Origin: an uncultured Paracoccaceae bacterium
Lineage (GTDB): Bacteria; Pseudomonadota; Alphaproteobacteria; Rhodobacterales; Rhodobacteraceae
NCBI GenBank assembly: GCA_947503935.1
Contig: CANNFR010000005.1
Location: forward strand, 1 to 64,000
DNA length: 64,000 nt
Reading direction: 5' to 3'
The notes under the pieces are model-generated. The model made no database searches. It was not told the DNA's origin and worked only from the letters and a program-made list of their open reading frames with translations. This document shows, piece after piece, positions 20,273-28,938 of the stretch. How positions within the stretch are numbered: position 1 is the first letter of the stretch; every line of letters starts with the position of its first letter. The position numbers and the translations under genes were made by a program.

Positions 20273-21568
20273 CTATTGGCCCGATCTGTGGACGATTTGC
20301 AACTGTTGCCGAGGGGCCGCGGCACCGGATTGAAGCGCATCATAGGGGTCTTCGGGCGCCAGGATCATATCGACGACCTGACGCAGCGCCGCCCGCCGCC
20401 CACGCAGGGAATAAAATCCGCCAGGCACCTGCGATGTTTCCAACAGATAGCGCCGGTAATCCCTGTAGGCGCGGCTATCGGGGCGCTTGGGCGCCTTGAA
20501 GAAGGCCTCAAGCGGCTGGTCCGACACGAAATCGGGCTTGGCATAGACCGCGTCGCCGAAACACTTGACCGGCAGCCCCCGCCACAAAGCCTGCTGCGCG
20601 GCGGTCGAGTTCACCGTCACGGCCGAGCGGGCCTCGGCCAGAAGCCGGGCCAGCTTGCCACCGGGCACGTAATGCACCCGCGCCGCAACGCCGTGATCGC
20701 GCGCCAGTTGACGCAACGTCCGTCTGATCGGCGCGCGGCCGTCTTCCAGCGGATGCGCCTTGATGACCAGATGGTGATGGCCTGGCGCGCCCTTGGCGAA
20801 TCCCTCGATCACCGTTGACAGGAAATCGGGCATCGTCGCAAACGGACCGTGCATCTGAAAGCTGGCATCATGTTCAAGCTGCAAGAGAACCAGATGGTAG
20901 GGGTGCCCGCCAAAGGCGATACGGGTCGTGATCAACCGTCGTTCCAGCGCGATGAAAGGCATGGCCAGAAGGCGCTTTAAATGCAAACCAAATTCGCGCG
21001 ACACGGTCAGGGCGCGATGGGGACGAAAGGCACGGTAGCCCCTGTTCCAGAACAGAACGAAAAAGTGGTAGAGCGCGCCGTAAAAGACGTGCTGGCGCAT
21101 ATCGCCCCAATGGGCGGGCGCCTCGGGGTGATCGGTTTCGATCCGCGCCATCGCGACCTGCATCGCGGTGACGGACATCTCCATCACGCGCGAATGGCCG
21201 TTCGATCCGTTCCGCTCATAGGTGATCCAATAGGGCCTGAGATACCCCTCTTCAAAGACATGTATCGTCAGACCCAGCGACTTGGCGTGCTCAACCGCCT
21301 GGGCGTGGATCGGCCGCGTGTCGCCGTAAAGGACCAGATCGGTGATGCCATGGCGGGCCACAAGCGCCGCGAAGGTTTCGGGCCAGGCCTCTTGCGGGTC
21401 ACGAAAGGGGATATAGCTGTCGCGATCGGGCCAAAAGGCGCGGTCGCCCGCATTGAAGCCCACCCGCCAGACCTCTGTGCCCGCCTCTCGCAACATGCGG
21501 GCCAGGCCGTGGAAGAACGGCCCATGGGGGCCCTGGAGGAACAAAAACCGACGTTGCACACCCAACAC
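20273..21568 (-). CDS. kpsS: capsule polysaccharide biosynthesis protein KpsS-type
   Basis: A 431-residue protein from a GTG at 21568; a GTG three codons on is an alternative. The start RRFLFLQGPHGPFFHGLARML is characteristic of KpsS, with FEEGYLRPYWITYERNG and the late HPLEDGR and TVNSTAAQQALWRGLPV segments. KpsS adds the first Kdo to the lipid anchor of group 2-type capsules and works with KpsC. It heads a kpsS-export-kpsC unit and is divergent from ribE. Confidence 0.9.
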   Translation of the reverse strand: MLGVQRRFLFLQGPHGPFFHGLARMLREAGTEVWRVGFNAGDRAFWPDRDSYIPFRDPQEAWPETFAALVARHGITDLVLYGDTRPIHAQAVEHAKSLGLTIHVFEEGYLRPYWITYERNGSNGHSRVMEMSVTAMQVAMARIETDHPEAPAHWGDMRQHVFYGALYHFFVLFWNRGYRAFRPHRALTVSREFGLHLKRLLAMPFIALERRLITTRIAFGGHPYHLVLLQLEHDASFQMHGPFATMPDFLSTVIEGFAKGAPGHHHLVIKAHPLEDGRAPIRRTLRQLARDHGVAARVHYVPGGKLARLLAEARSAVTVNSTAAQQALWRGLPVKCFGDAVYAKPDFVSDQPLEAFFKAPKRPDSRAYRDYRRYLLETSQVPGGFYSLRGRRAALRQVVDMILAPEDPYDALQSGAAAPRQQLQIVHRSGQ

Positions 21569-21734
21569 TCAAAACTCGTAACCGTTACACCCTTATGAAG
21601 TCCCTACCTTGTTTTGGCCTGTCTTGTCACTCTGGAACTGATCCGAGTCTCGCCACGTCGTGTTAAGAAAAGGTAACCGGCCTTGCATGGCCCCCGAGGT
21701 CAGGCTACCCCAAGCGACAAGGGAGGCGCGCATC

Positions 21735-22355
21735 ATGTTCACTGGCATCATCACCGATATCGGCCATGTCCGCGCTTTGGAAAACCGCGGCGACCTTTGG
21801 GCCCGCATCGGCACGGCTTATCGGCCGGACAGCATCGATATCGGGGCCTCGATTGCGTGCGACGGGATCTGCCTGACGGTGATCGACCGGGGTAAGGATG
21901 CCGAGGGCAATTGGTTCGATGTGCAGATCTCGGCCGAAAGTGTCGGCAAGACAGCGATCGGCGGGGCGGACACAAACACGGGATGGACCGTGGGCCGCCG
22001 CGTGAATCTTGAGCGGGCGCTGAAGGTGGGCGACGAACTGGGCGGGCATATCGTGTCTGGCCATGTCGACGGCGTGGCGCGGGTTCTGTCGGTGCGTGAT
22101 GAGGGCGAGAGTACGCGCTTTCGGTTCGAGGTTCCGCACGATCTGGCAGGCTTCATCGCGCCGAAAGGATCGGTCGCGCTGAACGGCACGTCACTGACGG
22201 TCAATGAGGTTGAGGGCACCGAATTTGGCGTCAACATCATTCCCCACACGAAAGAGGTGACCACCTGGGGCGATGTGGCCGAGGGCGACATCGTCAACCT
22301 CGAGGTCGACACGATGGCCCGCTACGTCGCGCGATTGCGTGAGTGGGGTGCCTAA
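21735..22355 (+). CDS. ribE: riboflavin synthase, alpha chain
   Basis: A 206-residue enzyme from ATG 21735, starting MFTGIITDIGHV, which is diagnostic. The two lumazine-binding repeats are visible, each with an S..D/N..CLT-like core (ACDGICLTV near residue 40 and LNGTSLTVNEV near 150) and a GGHIVSGHVDG element. It dismutates two lumazines to riboflavin. No FMN riboswitch is seen upstream. The capsule cassette lies between it and ribD. Confidence 0.96.
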   Translation: MFTGIITDIGHVRALENRGDLWARIGTAYRPDSIDIGASIACDGICLTVIDRGKDAEGNWFDVQISAESVGKTAIGGADTNTGWTVGRRVNLERALKVGDELGGHIVSGHVDGVARVLSVRDEGESTRFRFEVPHDLAGFIAPKGSVALNGTSLTVNEVEGTEFGVNIIPHTKEVTTWGDVAEGDIVNLEVDTMARYVARLREWGA

Positions 22356-22492
22356 CGGACGGTTGTCTGTGAAGGCGGTCGCCTCCCTCCAGCGACCCCC
22401 GGACGGAGGCGCCCACCTCTCCCTGAGCAGGGCCGCTTGTCTCTGGCTGCGAGAGCGGACAAAGTGGCGAAAGATCATGAGAGGTACCCGCG

Positions 22493-23068
22493 ATGCCCCT
22501 TGCATCAATCGGCCACAATAACGGCCCGACCCTGGAGCCCGGCGGCGCTTGGCGCACACATTGCTGGACGCGCGCGCGGGCCGAGTTGCTGCCGACCCTG
22601 CCGATCGAGGTCGTGCGCCTGAGGGTCAGGCGCGCCGCCGAAATCGGGCTGGACTACCGCACCTATGCGTCATTCCGCGCGGCCTCGGGCCATGACATCG
22701 TGGCGCTGCTCTTTTCAACCAACGCGCTGCGCCTGCTACCGCCGAAGCCTGCCCTGCCGGCGGATCGGCACGCAAAACTGGAACAGATCGTTGCAACGGG
22801 GCGGGGCGCGCTGGTTCATCGGCCTTTGAGCATTGAGGATTTGCTTGAGGCCGCGCCGGGGCTGTTGGACCAGATCGCCCCCGCGCCGCGCGCCTTTGCC
22901 AGTTGGTCCGAGACCCGCCAGGCGGTGACCAGCGCCATCAGGGCCGCTTGCTGGCCCGCCGACGGTGTGCTGATGATCGGCGACAATGGCGAGGAACGCG
23001 GCTGGTCCGAAGCGGGGCGTCTGGCGGGCTATCTGCCGGCCGAGCGCTACTTCGCCGCGCCCGCCTGA
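22493..23068 (+). CDS. hypothetical protein between ribE and ribB
   Basis: A 191-residue soluble protein beginning MPLASIGHNNGP, a short N-terminal motif I recall from various uncharacterised alphaproteobacterial proteins. The rest has no recognised domain; it is rich in alanine and arginine. It is read with ribE (137 bases before) and ribB (67 bases after), so it may be part of the rib transcript. A role in riboflavin metabolism is only positional inference. Confidence 0.6.
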   Translation: MPLASIGHNNGPTLEPGGAWRTHCWTRARAELLPTLPIEVVRLRVRRAAEIGLDYRTYASFRAASGHDIVALLFSTNALRLLPPKPALPADRHAKLEQIVATGRGALVHRPLSIEDLLEAAPGLLDQIAPAPRAFASWSETRQAVTSAIRAACWPADGVLMIGDNGEERGWSEAGRLAGYLPAERYFAAPA

Positions 23069-23135
23069 GGCGCATCGCCTCTGGCCAAGCCGCCCGGCCT
23101 TGTGTATCTGCCCCCTGCGCGACCCGAGGAACCCC

Positions 23136-24245
23136 ATGGCCGATACCAGCCCGCACTCCTATTCCGATGCCGTCTCGTCGATCGAAGAGATCCTCGATGA
23201 TGCGCGTAACGGACGGATGTTCATCCTGATCGATCACGAGGATCGCGAGAATGAGGGCGATCTGATCATCCCCGCCCAGATGGCCACGCCTGAGGCAATC
23301 AACTTCATGGCCACCTATGGCCGGGGCCTGATCTGTCTGGCCTTGCCGGGCGAGCGGATCGATGCGCTGGGCCTGCCGCTGATGGCGCCCTCGAATTCGT
23401 CGCGCCACGAGACCGCCTTTACCGTCTCGATCGAGGCGCGCGAGGGCGTGACGACCGGTATCTCGGCCTATGACCGGGCGCGCACGGTGGCCGTGGCCAT
23501 CGACCCCTCGAAAGGTGCCCCCGACATTGCGACGCCGGGCCATGTCTTTCCGCTGAAAGCCAAGGAAGGTGGCGTGCTGGTGCGCGCAGGCCATACCGAG
23601 GCGGCAGTGGATGTCAGCCGTCTGGCGGGGCTGAACCCCTCGGGCGTGATCTGCGAGATCATGAACGAGGACGGCTCGATGGCGCGGCTGCCCGATCTGG
23701 TGGCCTTCGCGCAGCGCCACAACCTCAAGATCGGCACCATCGCCGATCTGATCGCCTATCGGCGCCGCAACGATAACCTGGTGAAGGTGACGACCGAAAA
23801 GGTCATCCAGTCGGAATTCGGCGGCGAATGGACGATGCGCATCTATGCCGATGCGACCCACGGGTCCGAGCATATCGCGCTGATCAAAGGCGATCTGTCG
23901 GGCGACGATCCGGTCCTGGTGCGGATGCACACGCTTGATCCTTTGCTGGATGTGGTGGGCCTTGGTGGGGACGGGCGGGCGGCCGAGTTTGGCCATGCGA
24001 TGAAGCTGATCGCGGCCGAGGGGCGCGGCGCGCTGGTTCTGCTGCGCGACACGCATATGAAGCTGGTGATGGAAGACAGCGTCTCGCCCCAGACGTTGCG
24101 ACAATACGGGCTGGGCGCGCAGATCCTGTCGTCGCTGGGGCTGTCGCGGTTGATCCTGCTGACCAACTCGCCCACCCCGAAGGTCGTCGGGCTGGAAGGC
24201 TACGGCCTGGCGATCGAGGGCACGCGCCCCATTCCGAAGGAGTAA
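23136..24245 (+). CDS. ribB: 3,4-dihydroxy-2-butanone-4-phosphate synthase with degenerate GTP cyclohydrolase II domain
   Basis: A 369-residue protein from ATG 23136, five bases after GAGGA. The N-terminal DHBP synthase domain is complete ([49 protein letters not shown]). The C-terminal 155 residues have the GTP cyclohydrolase II fold, but the zinc cysteines are missing: where VRxHSECxTGD and CDC are expected it reads [19 protein letters not shown]. It should supply only the DHBP activity, like proteins described as RibBX. A separate ribA is then needed and is not in the window. Confidence 0.92.
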   Translation: MADTSPHSYSDAVSSIEEILDDARNGRMFILIDHEDRENEGDLIIPAQMATPEAINFMATYGRGLICLALPGERIDALGLPLMAPSNSSRHETAFTVSIEAREGVTTGISAYDRARTVAVAIDPSKGAPDIATPGHVFPLKAKEGGVLVRAGHTEAAVDVSRLAGLNPSGVICEIMNEDGSMARLPDLVAFAQRHNLKIGTIADLIAYRRRNDNLVKVTTEKVIQSEFGGEWTMRIYADATHGSEHIALIKGDLSGDDPVLVRMHTLDPLLDVVGLGGDGRAAEFGHAMKLIAAEGRGALVLLRDTHMKLVMEDSVSPQTLRQYGLGAQILSSLGLSRLILLTNSPTPKVVGLEGYGLAIEGTRPIPKE

Positions 24246-24249
24246 CCCG

Positions 24250-24801
24250 ATGGCCGGATCCGAGACACATCATGATCTGCCGCTGCCGCGTTTCGATAAG
24301 GGCGTACGCCTGCTGATCGTCGTGGCGCCCTATTACAGGGACATCGCCGAAAATCTGGTCGCGGGCGCCTGTGCCGTAGCGGCCGAGGCAAGCGTCGAGG
24401 TTGAGGTGGCCGAGGTGCCCGGCGCCCTTGAGGTGCCGACCGCCATCCGCCTGGCACAGCGCCACGGCGATTTCGATGGCTTCGTGGCGCTGGGCTGTGT
24501 GATCCGGGGCGAGACGACCCATTACGAGACGGTGTGCAACGACAGCTCGCGCGCGCTCAGCCTGATGGGGCTGGACGGGGTCTGTATCGGCAACGGCATC
24601 CTGACCGTCGAAAACCGCGATCAGGCGGTTGTGCGGGCCGATCCCGACGGCCAGAACAAGGGCGGCGGCGCGGCCGCGGCGGCCCTGCATCTGATCGCGC
24701 TTCAGCGCCGCTGGACCGGCACTACAAAGGGCATCGGCTTTCGTCCGCGCGGTGAAGACACATTGATCGCGGGCGACCCGCAGGGACCGAAAACCGTATG
24801 A
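24250..24801 (+). CDS. ribH: 6,7-dimethyl-8-ribityllumazine synthase
   Basis: A 183-residue lumazine synthase, which joins the pyrimidine and butanone precursors of riboflavin. Motifs include IVVAPYYRDIAENLVAGA, VPGALEVPTAI, GCVIRGETTHYETV and NGILTVEN. It starts four bases after ribB stops and overlaps nusB as ATGA, which indicates tight coupling in one operon. Confidence 0.95.
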   Translation: MAGSETHHDLPLPRFDKGVRLLIVVAPYYRDIAENLVAGACAVAAEASVEVEVAEVPGALEVPTAIRLAQRHGDFDGFVALGCVIRGETTHYETVCNDSSRALSLMGLDGVCIGNGILTVENRDQAVVRADPDGQNKGGGAAAAALHLIALQRRWTGTTKGIGFRPRGEDTLIAGDPQGPKTV

Positions 24802-25253
24802 AACCCTCACGTCAGATGAAATCGGCCGCCCGGCTTTACGCCCTGCAGGCGCTCTTTCAGATGGAGACCTCGGGCCAGACGGTCGAGACGGTTGCCCGTG
24901 AGTTTGAGACCCATCGCTTCGGGGCCATCTACGACGACGAAGAGATGGCCGAGGGCGACCTGGATCTGTTTCGCAAGCTCTTGGATGACGCGGTGAACTG
25001 GCAGGCGCAGATCGACCAGATGACCGATCGGGCGCTAGTGGCCAAATGGCCCATCGCGCGGATCGATCCGACCTTGCGCGCGCTGTTCCGGGCCGCGGGC
25101 GCCGAGCTGACCCATGGCGACACACCGCCGAAAGTGGTGATCAACGAATATGTCGAACTGGCCAAGGCGTTCTTCCCCGAGGGGCGCGAGGCCAAGTTCG
25201 TCAATGCGGTGCTGGATCACATGGCGCGCGCGGCGCAGCCCGAGGCGTTCTGA
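24798..25253 (+). CDS. nusB: transcription antitermination factor NusB
   Basis: A 151-residue all-helical protein that overlaps ribH by four bases. Typical features are the N-terminal RLYALQALFQME and the C-terminal FVNAVLDHMAR. NusB with NusE binds boxA RNA during rRNA antitermination. The ribH-nusB coupling is standard in alphaproteobacteria and marks the end of the rib operon. Confidence 0.93.
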   Translation: MKPSRQMKSAARLYALQALFQMETSGQTVETVAREFETHRFGAIYDDEEMAEGDLDLFRKLLDDAVNWQAQIDQMTDRALVAKWPIARIDPTLRALFRAAGAELTHGDTPPKVVINEYVELAKAFFPEGREAKFVNAVLDHMARAAQPEAF

Positions 25254-25295
25254 GGCGAAATCCCAGAAATCTGACTCAGACTTTTCGGACCCGGC

Positions 25296-25685
25296 TCAAG
25301 CCCGTCCGCTCAGTCTGAGCGTCAGATCACGCCCGGCAAGCGCAGTGGGGTGCAAGAAGGTTGCCCGCCGAGGTGATCTGAACGCCCAACTGACAGCCCG
25401 GTTCAACGGATCAACCGGAGCTACCAGGGCGGCAAGGATAGTCATGGCCTTTGACCCATGAAAAAGTTTGCCGCCTAGAACCACAACGATGCCTCGCGAC
25501 AGATCGATCCCTTCCCTTTCGGTCCGGTCTAACGCCGGGTGACTGGCTTCGCGGGCATTCACCAAGGTCACCGGCCCGACCGCGTTTCGAAGACGCACTT
25601 TGCGCATATAGGCCGCGCTCAGTGGGCAATCGCCGTCGTAGATCACGATCGGGCCGGTTGCTGGAGTAGTGGATGTTGTGGTCAT
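25296..25685 (-). CDS. DCC-family (DUF393) protein lacking the second cysteine
   Basis: A 129-residue protein beginning with the DUF393 signature IVIYDGDCPLSAAYM. The usual DCxxC reads DCPLS, so only one cysteine remains and a CxxC-type redox cycle is not possible. The conserved C-terminal region is also altered. It converges on nusB. It is either a non-redox or monothiol member of the family, or a decaying copy. A normal DCC protein is at 10619-11050. Confidence 0.7.
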   Translation of the reverse strand: MTTTSTTPATGPIVIYDGDCPLSAAYMRKVRLRNAVGPVTLVNAREASHPALDRTEREGIDLSRGIVVVLGGKLFHGSKAMTILAALVAPVDPLNRAVSWAFRSPRRATFLHPTALAGRDLTLRLSGRA

Positions 25686-25860
25686 GGGGCGATGTTAGCC
25701 TGCCGCGATGCCAGGTCTGTCTGCCTGAGGTTTAGAAGGGGCCCCGTATACCTCTGGTTTATGGGCAAAGTCTGGCCGCAGCGAAACTGTCGCAGGGGGT
25801 GGGGGTGGTCGGATGCAGAGGCGCGGGCTAGTATTCATTGAGGTAAATGGAGGTCGCCTC

Positions 25861-26157
25861 ATGCCCGCACTTGTTCGCTTGTATATCCGCCACGTCATTA
25901 TCGGTTATCTGCTGGCGCTGGTTTTTACCGGCCTGCTTTTCTGGCTGAACATCGCGAATCTCTGGCATCTGGTGACCCATACGGCCGACGGGCCTTTGGC
26001 CGCGTTCCTTTTGGTCATGTTCAACGGCATCGTTTTTTCCGGCGTGCAGTTCGGCATTGCGATCATGCGGATGGCCGATGACGATGACTCTGGCGGAACG
26101 AAGGTGCGGACCCAGATGCAGCCGGTGCCGGTTCGGGTTCTGTCGCACCGCCGATAG
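25861..26157 (+). CDS. small two-helix membrane protein, hypothetical
   Basis: A 98-residue protein from ATG 25861, with GGAGG about seven bases upstream. Two hydrophobic segments (about residues 12-32 and 45-70) suggest an inner membrane hairpin, with a charged tail rich in Asp and Arg. No family recognised with certainty. It converges on the ClpP-like gene with a one-base gap. Confidence 0.65.
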   Translation: MPALVRLYIRHVIIGYLLALVFTGLLFWLNIANLWHLVTHTADGPLAAFLLVMFNGIVFSGVQFGIAIMRMADDDDSGGTKVRTQMQPVPVRVLSHRR

Positions 26158-26158
26158 G

Positions 26159-26926
26159 TCAGGCGGTTTCCGGCGTCAGGCGTGTTGCCAGTTCGGTCTC
26201 GCTCAGCTCTTCCGGCAACAGGATGTAAATCTCATCCGGCGGCGTCTGCAAGGCAGGCCGCATCAAAAGCGGGCTGACCCCCATCTCGTCAAGATAGGCC
26301 ATCACCTCGCCCTGGCCGCGCTGGATATCCTCGACCGCGACGAAGGCGGGCAGGATCGTGTTTTCGCCGAAGTAATGCTGATGCACACCCACCTGCGCGC
26401 CGCGATGGACATCGCGTTCGGTCCCCGCGGCCAGAATGTAGGGGCAGGCGGAAAAGCAGAAGGCGCCGTCTTCCATCAGCGTCGGCAGGCCCGCCTCGCG
26501 GATCGCGCGCCCGATCTGCAGCGCATCGCGAACCGATCCGCCGGGGCTGAAGAGGGCGATGCGCTGAGGTGGGGTGGACAGCCCCGCCAGATGTTCCGCA
26601 AACCGCCCGCCATCGCCTTCGGCAATCTGGCCGGTCAGGCGCAAGGTCGTGCCATCAGCCTCAAAGGCCAGGCGTGTGGGCATGCTGTCGGGGAAGGCGA
26701 AGGGCAGGCCGGGGCGCCGTTCGGGCAGATCGCGCGGGGCGTAGCGGCGGGTCTGGTCGCCGGGGCGGATGGGTTCGGACGCGGGAGGGGCCGAGGTGGG
26801 GAAGACGAGGCTGGGCAGAACCCGCGCGAAATCACCGCCGATCAGCAAAAGGGCCAGGCCCAGCTGCAGCCAGAGGATACCCTTGATCGCGCGGCTTGCG
26901 CTGAACCCTTTCGCTTCGGTCGCCAT
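26159..26926 (-). CDS. membrane-anchored ClpP-like serine protease (COG3904-type)
   Basis: A 255-residue protein with one N-terminal membrane helix (about residues 15-40), a proline-rich linker and a ClpP/crotonase-like domain. The family landmarks are FSPGGSV (127-132), the nucleophile candidate S159 in CFSAC, and H182 in VGVHQH. The topology suggests the catalytic domain is periplasmic. Its start overlaps the stop of the upstream coiled-coil membrane gene as TGATG, so the two are translationally coupled. Substrates are unknown; I infer a membrane-associated proteolytic role. Confidence 0.75.
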   Translation of the reverse strand: MATEAKGFSASRAIKGILWLQLGLALLLIGGDFARVLPSLVFPTSAPPASEPIRPGDQTRRYAPRDLPERRPGLPFAFPDSMPTRLAFEADGTTLRLTGQIAEGDGGRFAEHLAGLSTPPQRIALFSPGGSVRDALQIGRAIREAGLPTLMEDGAFCFSACPYILAAGTERDVHRGAQVGVHQHYFGENTILPAFVAVEDIQRGQGEVMAYLDEMGVSPLLMRPALQTPPDEIYILLPEELSETELATRLTPETA

Positions 26927-28230
26927 CAGCTGCGCTCGGCATTGTCGCGCGGCGGAACCTCCAGCACATGCGGGGCCGGGCGCGGTGGCGCGGCGCCGGG
27001 CTCGGCCCGCTCCATCGCCTCGACATCCTTCAGCGCCACCATCGCGGCGCGGAGCTCGCCCAGGGTGATCGCGTTCTCGACCGAGACCGGCGCGCGCCCG
27101 CCGCGAATGGCGGCCTGCACCACCATCAGGATGAAGACCAGCACGGCCGGCAGAAGATCGATCGCGATGGCGCCCGCCCAGGACGGCACGAAGTTGCGCG
27201 CATAGCGGATCACGGCATCGGCGGCAGAGAGCGGTGTGTAGGTGATCTCGGCCGGCGGGGTCAGCGCGATCACGGCACTTGCGGCGGCCTCCAGCGTCTC
27301 GGCGCGCTGGCCGAGCACTTCCAGAACCGAGGTGATCGTAGCGGCCTGTCCGTTGCGGATTTCGGCGGAGGAGCCGTCAAGCTCGGGCAGGACGACCGAG
27401 GCCGCCAGATCGCGCGCGGCCCGCTCGACAAAGGGCGCGGCCGAAAGTTGGCGCAGCTGCGTGATGACGCCTGCCAGGCGCACGGCTTCTTCGGAAAACG
27501 CGACCGAGCGGGCCTCAACCGGCCCCCGCTCAACCGTGAGGGCGCGCATCCGGCTGAGGATGGCGTTGCCCTCTGCAAATGCCTGGTCGATGGGCGCCTC
27601 AAGCGCCGCGATCTGCTCCTCCAAGGCCAGCAATTCAGCCGATTTCTGGCGCAGAACCCGGAATACGGCACCGCGGCCCGCGATGCCCGAGAGGTCGCCG
27701 GTGGCTTCCTGTTCCGAGAGGTCTTCGAAACTCTGGCGGACGCGGGTGACGTCCTGCTCAAGCGCTTGGGCTGACAGCGCGTTGAAATGCGCGTCCTCCA
27801 GTGCGTCCTGATAGTCCTGCACCGTGGCGGCCAAATGCTGTTCCACCGCCGCCGCGCCCGCGAGGGCGGCCGCATTCAGCCAGGACGACATTGCCACGAT
27901 CGCCAAAGACCCCAGGCCCATCGACATGAAAAGACCCACCCGGGCCGAGGCCGTCCGCACGGCGGGCAGAAGGCGCAGAAGATAGCTCCAGAACACAAAG
28001 ATGCCGACCGAGACGGCGACTGAATAGGCGACAGCGGCGAAAAACGACAAGGCGCCGGTATCATCCAGCAGCGACGAGACGCCAAGATAAGTGTAGATCC
28101 CCGAGGCCACCGCCAGCACGCCCAAGGCGGCGGGGGTGAAGGCGTCAAGCCAGCTCAAGTGCCCCTCAAGCTCGCGCGCGTGGCGCAATCCCTCGGCCTG
28201 CTCGCGGCTCAGCCGTGCGTCATCATCCAT
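26926..28230 (-). CDS. coiled-coil membrane protein, partner of ClpP-like gene
   Basis: A 434-residue protein with three hydrophobic segments near the N-terminus (about residues 32-50, 62-88 and 98-122). A long helical, coiled-coil-like region of about 200 residues follows, rich in Glu, Ala, Leu and Gln. A fourth membrane segment lies near residues 357-380, before a proline-rich cytoplasmic tail. If the N-terminus is inside, the coiled coil lies in the periplasm. I do not recognise the family. Coupling to the ClpP-like gene suggests a scaffold or adaptor for it. Confidence 0.7.
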   Translation of the reverse strand: MDDDARLSREQAEGLRHARELEGHLSWLDAFTPAALGVLAVASGIYTYLGVSSLLDDTGALSFFAAVAYSVAVSVGIFVFWSYLLRLLPAVRTASARVGLFMSMGLGSLAIVAMSSWLNAAALAGAAAVEQHLAATVQDYQDALEDAHFNALSAQALEQDVTRVRQSFEDLSEQEATGDLSGIAGRGAVFRVLRQKSAELLALEEQIAALEAPIDQAFAEGNAILSRMRALTVERGPVEARSVAFSEEAVRLAGVITQLRQLSAAPFVERAARDLAASVVLPELDGSSAEIRNGQAATITSVLEVLGQRAETLEAAASAVIALTPPAEITYTPLSAADAVIRYARNFVPSWAGAIAIDLLPAVLVFILMVVQAAIRGGRAPVSVENAITLGELRAAMVALKDVEAMERAEPGAAPPRPAPHVLEVPPRDNAERS

Positions 28231-28639
28231 TTGAAAAAGCCTCTGTCCCGCTCTGATTTGGCTTTATAGGCCATCGCGGCCCGAAGGCCAATTCACGGGC
28301 GCGGGAGGTGGCGGGCCCACCACAGCCGTGGAGGCGTCGATTTCCCGAGAGCCTGGGTATACCAGGTGGGCGCCAGATACCTGGACCACGGTCCAGGCAG
28401 AGCCAGCTCCCTCGAGAATGCTTATCGGCCACTGGAAAAAGGCCTCTGCACGTGAGGGGCAGAACCCGCCACGGCAGAAGGTAGTGCCGCTCCCCCGCCT
28501 GCGCAAGGGGCTGCGCGCGTTGCCGAGATGCGGCAATCGCCGCCTTTTTGGGCAGCGCGGTTGACCCGCACGCCCTTCGTGGCAAGGCTGGTCCTTGCTT
28601 TGCGCATTCCGGCAAGGCGTAACATGAAGGGGAAGACCG
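28231..28639. promoter_or_regulatory. 409-base divergent spacer with two dyads
   Basis: No convincing gene lies here; it separates the leftward coiled-coil gene from a rightward small membrane gene. Two inverted repeats sharing CCTGG/CCAGG ends lie close together: CCTGGGTATACCAGG (28352-28366, with a GGTATACC core) and CCTGGACCACGGTCCAGG (28380-28397, eight-base arms). Their centres are about 30 bases apart, near three helical turns, which would suit a protein binding both. No regulator can be named. Confidence 0.4.
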
Positions 28640-28843
28640 ATGCGTCAGATCGGCTCACTATTGGTGTTTTTCGGTATTTTTGCGATTGTGCTGGATTTCC
28701 TGAACCGTGTCCCGACACTTTTGATCTGGATCTACAATTGGGGCGATGGCGTCGCCTGGGGCATCAAGATCGCCCTGGTCGTGGTCGGCGGCGCCCTCTG
28801 GTTGATGGGCAGCCCGTCCTCCGAAGAGGCGGGCGAAGAGTAA
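28640..28843 (+). CDS. small two-helix membrane protein, 67 residues
   Basis: ATG 28640 follows a purine-rich AAGGGGAAG site. The product has two hydrophobic stretches (about residues 3-30 and 38-57) and a short acidic tail ending in EEAGEE. Family not recognised. A strong intrinsic terminator 25 bases after the stop supports this being a real, single-gene transcription unit. Confidence 0.7.
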   Translation: MRQIGSLLVFFGIFAIVLDFLNRVPTLLIWIYNWGDGVAWGIKIALVVVGGALWLMGSPSSEEAGEE

Positions 28844-28867
28844 CGCCCAGACGTCGCCGTAGCGAAC

Positions 28868-28896
28868 CCCGGAAGGCACCGCCCTTCCGGGTTTTT
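28868..28896 (+). terminator. intrinsic terminator after the 67-residue gene
   Basis: A perfect nine-base stem CCCGGAAGG/CCTTCCGGG with a six-base loop is followed at once by five T residues (28892-28896). This is the clearest Rho-independent terminator for the plus strand in the window. Confidence 0.85.
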
Positions 28897-28938
28897 CGGT
28901 AAAAAATCCGACGCTCGAATGGCCGGAATTAGCCTGTC

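Noticed and set aside
21569-21734. FMN riboswitch upstream of ribE
   Set aside because: The conserved RFN segments are not visible in this spacer, nor in the spacers before ribB; only an 11-base GTAACCGTTAC dyad near the kpsS start was seen.
25254-25325. Intrinsic terminator after nusB
   Set aside because: A short TCTGA-C-TCAGA dyad is followed by CTTTTC, and a CGCTCAG-T-CTGAGCG dyad lies in the next gene. Both stems are too short or misplaced to call.
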